A DNA stretch of 64,000 bases from an uncultured Clostridia bacterium (GTDB lineage: Bacteria; Bacillota; Clostridia; Lachnospirales; Cellulosilyticaceae): positions 44,722 through 108,721 of the forward strand of contig CAKZUB010000032.1 of the NCBI GenBank assembly GCA_937921505.1, given 5' to 3'. Every line of letters begins with the position of its first letter. The stretch's first letter is position 1. Below, one piece after another: positions 19,977 through 29,329 of the stretch. The notes beneath the pieces are model-generated. The model was not told the DNA's origin and ran no database searches. It saw only the letters and a list, made by a program, of their open reading frames with translations. The translations under genes and the position numbers were made by a program.

Positions 19977-20010
19977 AAAAAAACAAGCGATTATAGACTC
20001 TAATCACTTG
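19977..20010 (-). terminator. Terminator of the era-yqzL-recO unit
   Basis: Ten-base stem CAAGTGATTA / TAATCGCTTG (one G-T pair) followed on the minus strand by seven T, 24 bases past the recO stop. Confidence 0.85.
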
Positions 20011-20033
20011 TCGATTATTGGTGTATAAGATAA

Positions 20034-20798
20034 CTAATCCTCTATCTGTTTAATAAAATCTAATGTTTTAAATGATTTTTCAATATGAAAGCGGCTATAA
20101 AGATTACATACAGATTCTAATTCATTTAAAATAGTAGCATTAACCTGAAAGCTAAATAATTGCTTAATCGGTGTGTGAGTGATATGTTTCATCGTATATA
20201 ACGTACTAAAGCTAATATCTGAATGCTTTTGATGATATGGTATACAGCTTTCACACACTAAACCTCCACTTTCATATACAAAGATATACGTATTTTCCGG
20301 ATCTTCTCTTAAGGGCCTAGAACACTCTACACACTGCTTTAGTTCTGGCATGAAGCCTAATATACTAAGAGCTCTAAGTTCAAAAATACATCGAATAAGC
20401 TTAAGTGGATGTTTGTTTTTAACCAATGAATGAAGTGTCATAAGTGTCAAGCTTAACAAAGTTTCATTATCAGGTCCTCCTTGTTCTACTTGAGCCACTT
20501 CTGCAACAAATTCTAAAATATAACTTGCATAGCTTAGCACAGTTAAATCATTTCTTAGTTCGTGAAACATATTAATTATCTCTACATTCATTAACCGATA
20601 TGTATCTTTATATGCCGTTAGCATAAATTCCCCATAAACAAAAAGCTGAGTGCCTGAAGCCAAACTATTATCATATTTCTTAGATTTTGGAGCTATAGCC
20701 TGAATCTTTCCAAGATCCTTTGTAAAGAGAGTAATATATTTATCACTCTCTCCTACAATTGACTCTTTTACAACTAATGCTTTAGTTTTTATAATCAC
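20034..20798 (-). CDS. recO: DNA repair protein RecO
   Basis: A RecO homologue of 254 residues that helps load RecA on SSB-coated DNA in the RecFOR pathway. The N-terminal OB-fold begins with KTKALVVKESIVGESDKYITLFT, and a zinc-binding CxxC pair is present in CVECSRPL and CESCIPYH. I place the start at the GTG at 20798. The reading frame is open further upstream (ATG at 20819), but that ATG has no ribosome binding site, while AGGA ten bases before the GTG overlaps the end of the YqzL-like gene, suggesting translational coupling. Confidence 0.92.
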   Translation of the reverse strand: MIIKTKALVVKESIVGESDKYITLFTKDLGKIQAIAPKSKKYDNSLASGTQLFVYGEFMLTAYKDTYRLMNVEIINMFHELRNDLTVLSYASYILEFVAEVAQVEQGGPDNETLLSLTLMTLHSLVKNKHPLKLIRCIFELRALSILGFMPELKQCVECSRPLREDPENTYIFVYESGGLVCESCIPYHQKHSDISFSTLYTMKHITHTPIKQLFSFQVNATILNELESVCNLYSRFHIEKSFKTLDFIKQIED

Positions 20799-20805
20799 AG
20801 CACAT

Positions 20806-20943
20806 TCATCCTGCCTCATTCGTATTTATCGCATCATCTGATATTTGAACCTTATTATTATATTCTGTTTCATACTCTTTAAATCCTAAATACATACTAA
20901 TGTCACCTGTTGCTTCAAAATAATTCCACAATTGTTGTAGCAT
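20806..20943 (-). CDS. YqzL-like small protein
   Basis: A 45-residue frame (MLQQLWNYFEATGDISMYLG...) with AGGGGG eight bases before its ATG. The N-terminal pattern, a short helix with W-x-x-F-x-x-T-G-x-I-x-x-Y-L, matches the YqzL family that is encoded between era and recO in Bacillus and clostridia. It ends inside the recO ribosome-binding region. The function is unknown. The position between era and recO supports the call. Confidence 0.8.
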   Translation of the reverse strand: MLQQLWNYFEATGDISMYLGFKEYETEYNNKVQISDDAINTNEAG

Positions 20944-21046
20944 CTTTTATCTGCCCCCTCATAAGTATCTTTACTTATAAGATGTGCAAATTTTAACTTA
21001 CTATGCTACAAAAAATATACCATTTCCAAAACCCTTGACAACTTAA

Positions 21047-21955
21047 TTAATACGTATCTTTACCATTATATCCATAATTTTTGAGCAGAAAATCGCTGTC
21101 TCTCCAATTCTTCTTGATCTTTACCCATAAGTTTAAATAGATTTTGGAACCAAGGAGTCTCTCTGCATCATACCTTGCCTTCGACCCTATTTCCTTAATC
21201 ATTTGACCTTGTTTGCCAATAATAATCCTCTTATGAGAATCTCTTTCACAAACTATCGTTGCCTCAATATCAACAATGTCTGAGTCTTCACGTTTCGCCA
21301 TGCTTTCAATTTCTACAGCAATACCATGTGGGATTTCCTTATCAAGTAAATGAAGTGATTTTTCACGAATAATTTCTGCCACTAATTGTCTTTCTGGTTG
21401 GTCTGTAATCATATCTTCTGGGAAAAACTTCGGTCCTTCTGGTAAATACCTGGGGATACAGGCTAATAAAGCTTCTACATTAGTACCTTCATATGCTGAT
21501 AAAGGAATAACTTCTGCAAAATCATGAACTGCTCTATAGCGTTCTATTGTTTTAATGACCTGCTCTTTAGAAACCCCATCTATTTTATTAATACATAAAA
21601 AGACAGGAGTCTGAATAGACTTTAATCTTTCTATGATCTGACTATCTAATTTTCCGATTATCGGTTCTGCCTCAACTAAATAGAATATGGCATCTACCTC
21701 ATTTAAAGTAGTAGTAGCTGCCTTTACCATATATTCTCCTAATTTATTTTTAGGTGTATGAATACCAGGGGTATCAATAAATATAGCTTGAAAGCTTTCT
21801 TTTGTAAGAATCGTTTGAATACGATTTCTAGTGGTTTGTGGCTTATTTGACATAATGGCTATTTTTTCACCAATTAATCTGTTCATCAAAGTTGATTTAC
21901 CTACATTAGGTCTTCCTATAATAGATACAAACCCTGATTTAAATTGTTCCTTCAT
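21047..21955 (-). CDS. era: GTPase Era
   Basis: A 302-residue essential GTPase in 16S rRNA processing and 30S assembly. G1 is GRPNVGKS (about 14-21), the switch region TTRNR, G3 DTPG, G4 NKID and G5 SAYEG. The C-terminal KH domain shows the RIIIGKQGQMIKEIGSKAR motif that binds the 16S 3' end. An AAGGAGG site precedes the ATG, and cdd lies just upstream, as in many Firmicutes. Confidence 0.97.
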   Translation of the reverse strand: MKEQFKSGFVSIIGRPNVGKSTLMNRLIGEKIAIMSNKPQTTRNRIQTILTKESFQAIFIDTPGIHTPKNKLGEYMVKAATTTLNEVDAIFYLVEAEPIIGKLDSQIIERLKSIQTPVFLCINKIDGVSKEQVIKTIERYRAVHDFAEVIPLSAYEGTNVEALLACIPRYLPEGPKFFPEDMITDQPERQLVAEIIREKSLHLLDKEIPHGIAVEIESMAKREDSDIVDIEATIVCERDSHKRIIIGKQGQMIKEIGSKARYDAERLLGSKIYLNLWVKIKKNWRDSDFLLKNYGYNGKDTY

Positions 21956-21987
21956 TTGTTTCCTCCTTGGTATATTTATGCTTATTT

Positions 21988-22383
21988 TTAGATTAAATCT
22001 TCTTTTGTAAAGGAATAAGGGAATATCTCATTTAATTTAATAATTTTTATTTCTCCTTTATTATTTTCAAAAATAAGGTTGCCCTCTTTCATAAATTCAG
22101 CGATAACTTGTCTGCATATCCCACAAGGATATGTAAAATCACCAGAACTACTGACTACTGCAATATCTGTTATTTCTTTTTCCCCTTCAGATATTGCCTT
22201 AAATAAAGCTGTTCTTTCTGCACAGTTTGTAGCCCCATAGGATGCATTTTCTATATTACATCCTGTATATATTTTCCCACTTTTTGTAAGAACTGCTGCA
22301 CCTACATTAAAATTAGAGTATGGCGTATATGCATAGGCCATAGCCTCTTTTGCTTTTATTAAAAGTTGTTTATATTGGTCCAT
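21988..22383 (-). CDS. cdd: Cytidine deaminase
   Basis: A 131-residue zinc enzyme that deaminates cytidine and deoxycytidine in pyrimidine salvage. The zinc ligands and catalytic residue are clear: Cys54 and Glu56 (CAERTA) and Cys87 and Cys90 (PCGICRQ). The NIENASYG substrate motif is at 43-50. Length and position between ybeY and era are typical of Firmicutes. Confidence 0.96.
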   Translation of the reverse strand: MDQYKQLLIKAKEAMAYAYTPYSNFNVGAAVLTKSGKIYTGCNIENASYGATNCAERTALFKAISEGEKEITDIAVVSSSGDFTYPCGICRQVIAEFMKEGNLIFENNKGEIKIIKLNEIFPYSFTKEDLI

Positions 22384-22396
22384 TTTATATCATCCC

Positions 22397-22912
22397 CTAT
22401 CTTGAAATATTTAATAAATTCAATATGTGTTCCTGCTTATTAAACATCACCTTTTCATCTGCTTCATTCATATGATCGTATCCTAGCAAATGGAGCATAC
22501 TATGAATAATCAAGAAACAAATCTCTCTTTTTAAAGTATGTCCATATTCTTCTGCTTGTTGCACTGCCTTTTCATGGCATAAAATTATATCTCCTAGCAT
22601 CACTTGGTGAGGCTCTACTTCTTCCCATGCTATTTTCCCATTGCTAGATACATCTATTTGAGGAAATGATAATACATCTGTTGACTTATCAATAGATCTA
22701 TACTGCTTATTAATCGCCTGAATCTCTAAGGTATCTACAACTATTAAGCTAATTTCTACATCAAAAGGTACCTTTTCCTCATCTAAGCATTTTTCTATAA
22801 CACGATATACTTCTTGTAAAATCTCTGGATAATCTTCAAAAAAATGCTGTTCATCCTCTAAGTATACTTGCACTTTATTTATCAGTCCTTTCTGGGTACT
22901 GTATTCTTTCAT
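22397..22912 (-). CDS. ybeY: rRNA maturation endonuclease YbeY
   Basis: A 171-residue zinc-dependent RNase of the UPF0054 family, needed for 16S rRNA 3'-end maturation and ribosome quality control. The metal-binding triad is His137, His141 and His147 in IIHSMLHLLGYDH. The gene overlaps the 3' end of pgpH by 38 bases, which suggests coupled translation. AAGGAA upstream of the ATG is the probable ribosome binding site. Confidence 0.95.
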   Translation of the reverse strand: MKEYSTQKGLINKVQVYLEDEQHFFEDYPEILQEVYRVIEKCLDEEKVPFDVEISLIVVDTLEIQAINKQYRSIDKSTDVLSFPQIDVSSNGKIAWEEVEPHQVMLGDIILCHEKAVQQAEEYGHTLKREICFLIIHSMLHLLGYDHMNEADEKVMFNKQEHILNLLNISR

Positions 22913-24905
22913 GATACATTCCTTTTAACATTTTGCTAAAAGAGTTAATAATTTTATCTATATCTGAGATATAAAGCTCACAATTATCTAGCTGTCCCTC
23001 TTCTAATTTTTGCTTAACCATTTTACGCACAATTTGTTCAATGGTAAGCTCCACCCCGAGCTTATCCTGCATGGATCTCACAGTTGCTTCAACAACATCT
23101 GCAAGCATTATAAGAGCTGCTTCTTTAGTTCTTGGTTTTGGACCTTTATATCTAAATTGATCTTCTTTAATAAATTCTCCTTTTTGCTCTTTTGCTTTGA
23201 TATAAAAATACTGCATAACACTCGTTCCATGATGCTCTTTAATCATATCTTTAATATAGACAGGCAAGTTATACTGAGTTGCTAAATCAAGCCCATGTGC
23301 CACATGCGAAATAATGACCTGACAACTTTTAATAGGATCCATAATATCATGAGGATTTTCTAGATTCTGATTTTCTTTAAAATAGTTGCTAGATGCAATC
23401 TTTCCAATATCATGATAATAGCCCCCGACTCTTGCCATAAGTGGGTTTGCCCCTATAGCATCAGCTGCTGTTTCAGCTAGATTAGCTACTAGTAAGCTAT
23501 GATAATAAGTCCCTGTGGCTTCTAGAAGCAGCCTCTTTAAAACGGGCTGGTTGGGATTAGTAAGCTCCAAAAGCTGTAAAGGCGTTACAAAGCCAAAAGC
23601 GAACTCAAGTAAAGGCAGTGTCCCTACCACTACAACCACTGAAATAAATCCTATTACAAATGCTATCCCTGCTTCAATAATAATATTAATCGTAATGTCT
23701 GCTCCTATAAATAACTTAAGTGCTAGATAGGTACTCAGCTGAATAACTCCTATAACGAGTGCGCTTTTCATAGTCCTTTTACGTTCTTGCATATTTCCAA
23801 CTACCAAAATACTTAAGATGCCTGTAATCATAAAATAAACTATAAATAAAATATCTCCCTTAAGTATGATAGCTGCAAATACGACAAGTATCATATTAAT
23901 AATAAGTGCAGTATCTACATCTACAAGTAGCGCAATAATGATAGGTGCCACCGCAAACGGCAAGTATACAAATGTGCGCCCGAGCATCATGCGAATGATA
24001 CCAATAGATAAAATATACAAAATCATAATAAGATAGACTTGCTTATCTTGCAGTTCTTTAAGTCCATGACTGCGTTTAATATATCTTAAAACAAAAATCA
24101 AGATTAAAACAATAAGTAGACTAATCCCTAAATAATGTTTATATTTTGTATTTTTATTTGTGTCTAAATAACCTACTTTATCTAAAATATTATAGATTTC
24201 TTCAGTAACGCGTGTCCCTTTCTCAAGGATCGTCTCTCCCTGCAAAATAAAAACAGGGTCTACTTTCTCTCTTTCTAACTTTTTAGCTTCATTTGTAGCT
24301 GCTTCATCAAAAATCACATTTGGCTTAATAACTGTTGTTAAAATGCCCTCTGCAACTTTTTGATAAGTGACACTTAACTTTGTTTCTTCTAGCATACTTT
24401 TAATCTCTAATACCTTATTAAGATCATCTGTTTGTATCCCCTCTTCAAAAAGTTTAACAGCGATATGGATACATTCTTCTTTCATATAATTTAAGTCTTG
24501 TGTTCGCATACTGAGTAAAGTCTCATATTCATCTTTATAAAGTCCAATAGGTGATCTGCTTCTTAAGACTTCAAGGGAAGACTGATCAAGTCTTTCAGCA
24601 ACGTCCGTTGTTTGAATAGAATCCGTATACTCAAAGAGAAGTTCTATATCCGCTATAGCTTTTTCTTGAACTTTAATATCTGCTTTATATTTTGGCAAAA
24701 TACCTTTTTCAGCAAGTTCCCTCTTTCTACGCGTTGCCATCTCATTTTCAACTTGATAAGGCGCATATATTGTATCTCTTGCGATCTGTCCAATTTGGAG
24801 GGATACTTTCCTTGTAAAAAAATTCCCAGATATTACTGCTAAAAAAGTTACTATCACACAAATCATTAAACTAAATACTTTTAAATAGCTGCTTTTCTTT
24901 ATCAT
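22875..24905 (-). CDS. pgpH: 7TM-HD domain phosphohydrolase (c-di-AMP phosphodiesterase PgpH type)
   Basis: A 676-residue membrane protein. After one N-terminal membrane segment comes an extracellular 7TMR-HDED domain to about residue 255, seven closely packed membrane segments (about 260-440) and a cytoplasmic HD domain (ARVGGYYHDIGKIA, ISHVAHGLDLA, IKEHHGTSVM). PgpH homologues hydrolyse c-di-AMP to pApA, which controls potassium and osmotic balance. Its place between phoH and ybeY is the classical yqfF position. Confidence 0.94.
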   Translation of the reverse strand: MIKKSSYLKVFSLMICVIVTFLAVISGNFFTRKVSLQIGQIARDTIYAPYQVENEMATRRKRELAEKGILPKYKADIKVQEKAIADIELLFEYTDSIQTTDVAERLDQSSLEVLRSRSPIGLYKDEYETLLSMRTQDLNYMKEECIHIAVKLFEEGIQTDDLNKVLEIKSMLEETKLSVTYQKVAEGILTTVIKPNVIFDEAATNEAKKLEREKVDPVFILQGETILEKGTRVTEEIYNILDKVGYLDTNKNTKYKHYLGISLLIVLILIFVLRYIKRSHGLKELQDKQVYLIMILYILSIGIIRMMLGRTFVYLPFAVAPIIIALLVDVDTALIINMILVVFAAIILKGDILFIVYFMITGILSILVVGNMQERKRTMKSALVIGVIQLSTYLALKLFIGADITINIIIEAGIAFVIGFISVVVVVGTLPLLEFAFGFVTPLQLLELTNPNQPVLKRLLLEATGTYYHSLLVANLAETAADAIGANPLMARVGGYYHDIGKIASSNYFKENQNLENPHDIMDPIKSCQVIISHVAHGLDLATQYNLPVYIKDMIKEHHGTSVMQYFYIKAKEQKGEFIKEDQFRYKGPKPRTKEAALIMLADVVEATVRSMQDKLGVELTIEQIVRKMVKQKLEEGQLDNCELYISDIDKIINSFSKMLKGMYHERIQYPERTDK

Positions 24906-24933
24906 TTGTACCCTCCCCCTTCATTAAAACCGC

Positions 24934-25899
24934 TTAATGCTCCTTTCTATTTTCAAATACATCATAGGCATCCACGATCTTTTGTACAAGAGGATGTCTT
25001 ACAACATCATTTCTATCTAGATAACTAAATCCAATGCCTTTTACATCCCCTAGCACTCGGAGTGCTTCTTTAAGCCCGCTGCATTTTTCGCTTGGTAAAT
25101 CTACTTGCGTAAGATCTCCGGTAATGACAACTTTTGAATTAAAACCAATACGTGTTAAAAACATTTTCATTTGTTGAGTGGTCGTATTTTGTGCTTCATC
25201 TAATACAATAAAGGCATTACTTAGTGTTCGTCCTCGCATATAAGCAAGTGGTGCAACTTCTATAAGTCCTTTTTCCATGTTTTTCTCAAAATTCTCTGAT
25301 CCCATAATCTCAAAAAGAGCATCATAAAGCGGTCTAAGATAAGGGTCAACCTTACTTTGAAGATCTCCTGGCAGAAAACCCAACTTTTCGCCGGCTTCAA
25401 TAGCTGGCCTTGTTAAAATAATTTTGCTGATCTCATTTTTGCGAAAAGCATTAACGGCCATTGCCATTGCCAAATATGTCTTTCCTGTTCCTGCTGGCCC
25501 TACTCCAAACACTATCACATTCTCTTTTATATTCTTAATATATTCACTTTGTCCAATAGTTTTAGATTTTATAGGTTTTCCCAGATGTGTAAGTGTTACA
25601 ATATCACCATTAACATCTTGTAATTTTTTTTCTTGTCTTTTTTTGAGTGTATCCATTGTATAATTAACCATTTGAGTATCTATACTTTCACCTTTTTTCG
25701 CAAATTCAACCAATTTTTTTATAATTTCAGCAGCAAGTCTTACCTTTTCGTCTTCTCCTGTAATTTTAATCTTATCATCTCTTATGACAAAACTTACGTC
25801 AAGATCTTTTTCTAATAAGATAATATGTTCATCAAATTGTCCAAAAACACCTGCGATATAGCAAGAAGGTACTTCGAGTTTTCTTTCTATAATACTCAT
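24934..25899 (-). CDS. phoH: PhoH family ATPase/RNA-binding protein
   Basis: A 321-residue P-loop protein of the PhoH/YbeZ family. The N-terminal segment resembles a KH-like RNA-binding part (DKIKITGEDEKVRLAAEIIKKL), and the ATPase domain has Walker A GPAGTGKT, Walker B FIVLDEAQN and the sensor ITGDLTQVDLP. YbeZ works with YbeY in ribosome maturation, and the two genes are close here. The start codon is adjacent to the yqfD stop. Confidence 0.94.
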   Translation of the reverse strand: MSIIERKLEVPSCYIAGVFGQFDEHIILLEKDLDVSFVIRDDKIKITGEDEKVRLAAEIIKKLVEFAKKGESIDTQMVNYTMDTLKKRQEKKLQDVNGDIVTLTHLGKPIKSKTIGQSEYIKNIKENVIVFGVGPAGTGKTYLAMAMAVNAFRKNEISKIILTRPAIEAGEKLGFLPGDLQSKVDPYLRPLYDALFEIMGSENFEKNMEKGLIEVAPLAYMRGRTLSNAFIVLDEAQNTTTQQMKMFLTRIGFNSKVVITGDLTQVDLPSEKCSGLKEALRVLGDVKGIGFSYLDRNDVVRHPLVQKIVDAYDVFENRKEH

Positions 25900-25901
25900 T
25901 T

Positions 25902-27104
25902 TTAGTTTTCTCCTTCACTTTGCAATTCTACAGCATAACCAATGTCTTCTTCAGCAATCACATTGAGTGTTGCACTAATAGCATTTCCCATTTTAGTAAA
26001 AAAGACATCCCTTTTTAAAATAATTGCTGTATCAGATAAGTTTTTACTCAAATTCTCCCATAAGCTTGCAACAAGTTGATCTTTTGCATCTTCTTCTGAA
26101 ATTTCAGTAACTACTGGTACATACTCTAATCTTTCTTCAATTTCAAGTGCAAAGGGCAAGGGAAATAGTTTTGTAATTCTTAACTGATTAGTTGTAATCA
26201 CACGATCATAATACTTGAAAGAGAATTTTTGATTGATCAAAGGAATAGATTGATTAAAAAGCTTTAAGCTATACTTCTTACTCATATGATCTGTATAGTC
26301 TTTACTGATTTGCTGGATAGAAATATTCCCTTGTAAACTATATGTTGTTTTCCCCTTAATATTTGCTCTAGCTGCTGTAAAATACATATTAGGCTCATCT
26401 AGACCTAGAGGCATTTGTCCTGTAACTAATATATCGCCTTTTTTTACTATATCACCCTTTTTAACAAGAGGCATGCCTTTATAGGTAGCAATATAAGTAA
26501 TCAGTGCATCTCTTTTTGTAATAATATTACAAGGAATATTTTGATCATTAATCTGAGGCCTCGGCACTACTTCTGCTACTTGCACAACTAGGCGTGTCCC
26601 TTCGAATTTTATACCTGCCCATACAACGTCTGAATATTGATTAACCAAATATTGTTCAGCTTCCCTTAAATTAAGTTTATATTTAAGTTTACCAACGCTA
26701 TATCCCTTTTTTTCTAAAGAATTAATAATATCGAGGCTGCTAATCCTTTCATTACCCTCGACTTCTACAAGCCATACAAACGACGCAAGAAGCCAAATCA
26801 TTGAAATGAATAACAAACTTCCAATTGTAAGCATCTTTCTTCTTTTATATTTATGAGCAATAAATGGAAAGCCTTTTTTAACCTTCGCCTTAAAACGACA
26901 CCTTGCTTTTTTAGCATAAGGCTTGAGTCGTTTAAAATCTTTAATATTTGTTTTAAAATATATTTTATGGTCTTTTTCCTGTATGTCCCATAAATAAATA
27001 TTATTATTGACAGCAAGATTGATAAATCTTTCCATTGAAAAACCACTTACTTCTACTATAACATACCCCCGTAAATAATTCCACAATGTTAAAAACAAAG
27101 TCAT
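25902..27104 (-). CDS. yqfD: Sporulation protein YqfD
   Basis: A 400-residue protein of the YqfD family, made in the mother cell during sporulation under sigma-E in Bacillus. The N-terminal third is cytoplasmic and basic, followed by one membrane helix (MLTIGSLLFISMIWLLASFVW) and a large extracytoplasmic domain with a POTRA-like part just after the helix. It is the partner of yqfC upstream (11-base gap). Its presence supports a spore-forming host. The exact molecular role is unknown. Confidence 0.93.
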   Translation of the reverse strand: MTLFLTLWNYLRGYVIVEVSGFSMERFINLAVNNNIYLWDIQEKDHKIYFKTNIKDFKRLKPYAKKARCRFKAKVKKGFPFIAHKYKRRKMLTIGSLLFISMIWLLASFVWLVEVEGNERISSLDIINSLEKKGYSVGKLKYKLNLREAEQYLVNQYSDVVWAGIKFEGTRLVVQVAEVVPRPQINDQNIPCNIITKRDALITYIATYKGMPLVKKGDIVKKGDILVTGQMPLGLDEPNMYFTAARANIKGKTTYSLQGNISIQQISKDYTDHMSKKYSLKLFNQSIPLINQKFSFKYYDRVITTNQLRITKLFPLPFALEIEERLEYVPVVTEISEEDAKDQLVASLWENLSKNLSDTAIILKRDVFFTKMGNAISATLNVIAEEDIGYAVELQSEGEN

Positions 27105-27115
27105 TCCTCCTTCTA

Positions 27116-27421
27116 TTATACAACAAATGTAATATGAAGTATGTTCCCCTTAATGCATATTCTCTCTGCCGTCATATTCTTCGCTTCTAGTTCAATGCCA
27201 TCTATTACCAATATCCCAGCTCTAGTATTTAATCTTATCTTTTGTCTTGTATATTCTAAGAGCCCACTAAAATTTTCAATATTGATTTCTTTGTTACCTA
27301 TTAATGTAATAACTGGCATATTAGTAACAACTTCTGTAGGAATATCTAAAGCGTGTGTAAGCTGTTCTTGTATACTTTCTTTTTTTAAATAACTTATTTT
27401 TCTGTTTCTCTTCATACACAT
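27116..27421 (-). CDS. yqfC: Sporulation protein YqfC
   Basis: A protein of about 100 residues from the YabP/YqfC family, with the pattern VITLIGNKEINIENFSGLLEY and a small beta-rich fold. YqfC is a sigma-E-dependent sporulation protein in Bacillus, encoded before yqfD as here. The start may be the ATG at 27421 or the one two codons later (27415), at four or ten bases from GGGGG. Confidence 0.92.
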   Translation of the reverse strand: MCMKRNRKISYLKKESIQEQLTHALDIPTEVVTNMPVITLIGNKEINIENFSGLLEYTRQKIRLNTRAGILVIDGIELEAKNMTAERICIKGNILHITFVV

Positions 27422-27465
27422 ACATCCCCCTTATAGTTAATCATATGCACTTTATGGGACATGTA

Positions 27466-27507
27466 GAATAAAAAAGCCTAAATGTCTAAGGACACTTTAG
27501 GCTTTTA
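27466..27507 (-). terminator. Terminator-like hairpin in the yqfC leader
   Basis: AAAAGCCTAAA-GTGTC pairs with GAC-A-TTTAGGCTTTT with one bulge; on the minus strand a run of six T follows, about 50 bases before the yqfC start. No gene on the minus strand lies upstream that would need it, so it could be an attenuator, or an insulator between divergent units. Confidence 0.7.
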
Positions 27508-27622
27508 CACTCTTTAAAATAAATTAATTTGTTATAATATGTCTATACATTTGTTGCAAAATAAGCTAATATAAAATATATTACTTCAATTTTAGAGTTA
27601 GCGAAAGGAGGCTTCGCGAAAG

Positions 27623-27988
27623 ATGACTTTAGATGCCTATTTAAAATCAAAATCTATTCATTCTCCTATCGAAACGGAGGTCTATCACTGGCGTAACAAC
27701 TACATATTAGATGGCTTTTTAGTAGACTTAGCTACCAAAAAAGGATTCGTGAAAAATTACACCGAGTTTAATCAAACAACCCTTTACTTAAATGCTAAAG
27801 ACTTAGAGATGCTTATAGAAACCATCCAAAATTATATGGCTAGAAGATTTCCCTTTAAAGAAAGAACGAGCTTAGAAGTAGCAAAACTCAAATGGCAAAA
27901 AGCATTACATACTTTTGAACATTGCTTAAATACTATAGATTTCCAAAATTCTACCCTTTATTATTGTTGTACTTTATCAAATGAATAG
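27623..27988 (+). CDS. Hypothetical protein, 121 residues
   Basis: I do not recognise this protein. It is soluble, mixed in charge, without signal peptide or membrane segment, and ends in a Cys- and Tyr-rich tail (TLYYCCTLSNE). A strong AGGAGG precedes the ATG and a perfect hairpin follows the stop, so it is a real single-gene unit. It is transcribed divergently from yqfC. TATAAT-like bases upstream (near 27533-27538) could be its promoter. Function unknown. Confidence 0.7.
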   Translation: MTLDAYLKSKSIHSPIETEVYHWRNNYILDGFLVDLATKKGFVKNYTEFNQTTLYLNAKDLEMLIETIQNYMARRFPFKERTSLEVAKLKWQKALHTFEHCLNTIDFQNSTLYYCCTLSNE

Positions 27989-27998
27989 TCTTATCTAT

Positions 27999-28045
27999 AA
28001 CCTATTTACTCTAAAAATAGCAATTTATTGTTGAGTAAATAGGTT
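27999..28045. terminator. Bidirectional terminator between the 121-residue gene and capA
   Basis: Perfect 13-base stem AACCTATTTACTC / GAGTAAATAGGTT, a 21-base loop, and T-rich flanks, between two convergent genes. Confidence 0.85.
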
Positions 28046-28049
28046 TGTT

Positions 28050-29162
28050 TTATTTAAACGTACTATATAGTTTAAGTCTTTCTTCAACTAGGTGTTTTTC
28101 TTCTCCAGTAAGCGGAGTCGGCCTGTAATCATTACGCTCTTTAACAGATGAGATAGAGCACGGAATAATTTGGTTGTCAATAGATATAATGCCTTGATCC
28201 GTTAATTCAAAAGTTTCTTGATATATAAAAGAATCCTTATCTGATGGATTCCTATTACCTCCAAAGCAAAAGTTACCCATACTGTACACAATATTTCTTT
28301 CTTTGTAATTTTCAATGCCTTGTATAACATGAGGATGTGACCCTAGTATCAAATGAGCCCCTTCATCTATTGCATATTTTGCTAAATCCTTTTGAATCTG
28401 CACAGGATAATAACTTCCTTCTACTCCCCAGTGAAACATTACAATAATTAAATCAGAGTTGTTTTTCGCCTCACTCATTAGCTGCCTTAGATTATCTCTA
28501 ACCCACTTATCACTTGACCATCCCTTCATACCTATTATCCCAATACGAATGCCTTTAAGGGTATCATAAAAGATGGTTTGCTCTCCAAAAAAGCCAATGC
28601 CTGCTTCTCTTAGAACGCGCTGCGTTTCATAATAACCTTCTTCTCCATAATCTCTGGTATGATTATTTGCTAAATTAACCACCTCAATACTGGCACCTGT
28701 TAAAATGTTTACATACTCCGGATCGCCTCTAAAAACAAACTCTTTTTGGACAGCAGTGCCCAAGCGCGTAAGTGGCCCTTCTAGATTGATAATAGTTAAA
28801 TCATCTTGTTCAAAAATAGATTTTACATTTTCAAAAAAATAGTCGTATCCCTTTTCTTTAACTACCACATCAAACCTATTCCAGGTGCTTTGTTGCGCGC
28901 TATAACCTAACGTACAGTCTCCGACTGCACTTAAAGTGATTATCTTCTTTTCTTTTTCCTGACTAAGAGGTTCCATAGCACCCAGGCTTACCTCAGTGGT
29001 CCTTTCAGGAACTTGTAATAGAATAGGTTCTTCTAAATGCGTTTCTATAGATTCAGTATAGGAAGCTTCAACATATGTACTATTTATTATTTTTACACCA
29101 ATTGTTAGAAGCGCTATCAGTATGCCTCCTAAAATACAAATCATCACAATAAGTTTTTTCAT
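28050..29162 (-). CDS. CapA family metallophosphatase-like protein
   Basis: A 370-residue protein with one N-terminal membrane anchor (LIVMICILGGILIALLTIGV) and an extracellular CapA/PGA_cap domain of calcineurin-like fold. Metal-site motifs are visible: SAVGDCTLGY, NLEGPLT, NLANNHTRDYG, MFHWGVEG and LGSHPHVIQG. CapA proteins take part in poly-gamma-glutamate capsule synthesis, but in clostridia they are often alone, as here, with no capB or capC nearby; a wall or envelope role is possible. GGAGGTGG precedes the ATG. Confidence 0.88.
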   Translation of the reverse strand: MKKLIVMICILGGILIALLTIGVKIINSTYVEASYTESIETHLEEPILLQVPERTTEVSLGAMEPLSQEKEKKIITLSAVGDCTLGYSAQQSTWNRFDVVVKEKGYDYFFENVKSIFEQDDLTIINLEGPLTRLGTAVQKEFVFRGDPEYVNILTGASIEVVNLANNHTRDYGEEGYYETQRVLREAGIGFFGEQTIFYDTLKGIRIGIIGMKGWSSDKWVRDNLRQLMSEAKNNSDLIIVMFHWGVEGSYYPVQIQKDLAKYAIDEGAHLILGSHPHVIQGIENYKERNIVYSMGNFCFGGNRNPSDKDSFIYQETFELTDQGIISIDNQIIPCSISSVKERNDYRPTPLTGEEKHLVEERLKLYSTFK

Positions 29163-29329
29163 TTTCCACCTCCAAATCTCACCAATTATTTTTATCTCTC
29201 TCTATCCTATAAAAATTTAAATCTAAAAGCAACATATAATGTCCTATTTTTTTAGATAAGTGTTATATTTTTTATAAAAGGGGGTAAAATAGTTGTGTTA
29301 ATGCTCATAAGTTGTAAAGGAGGATACTC

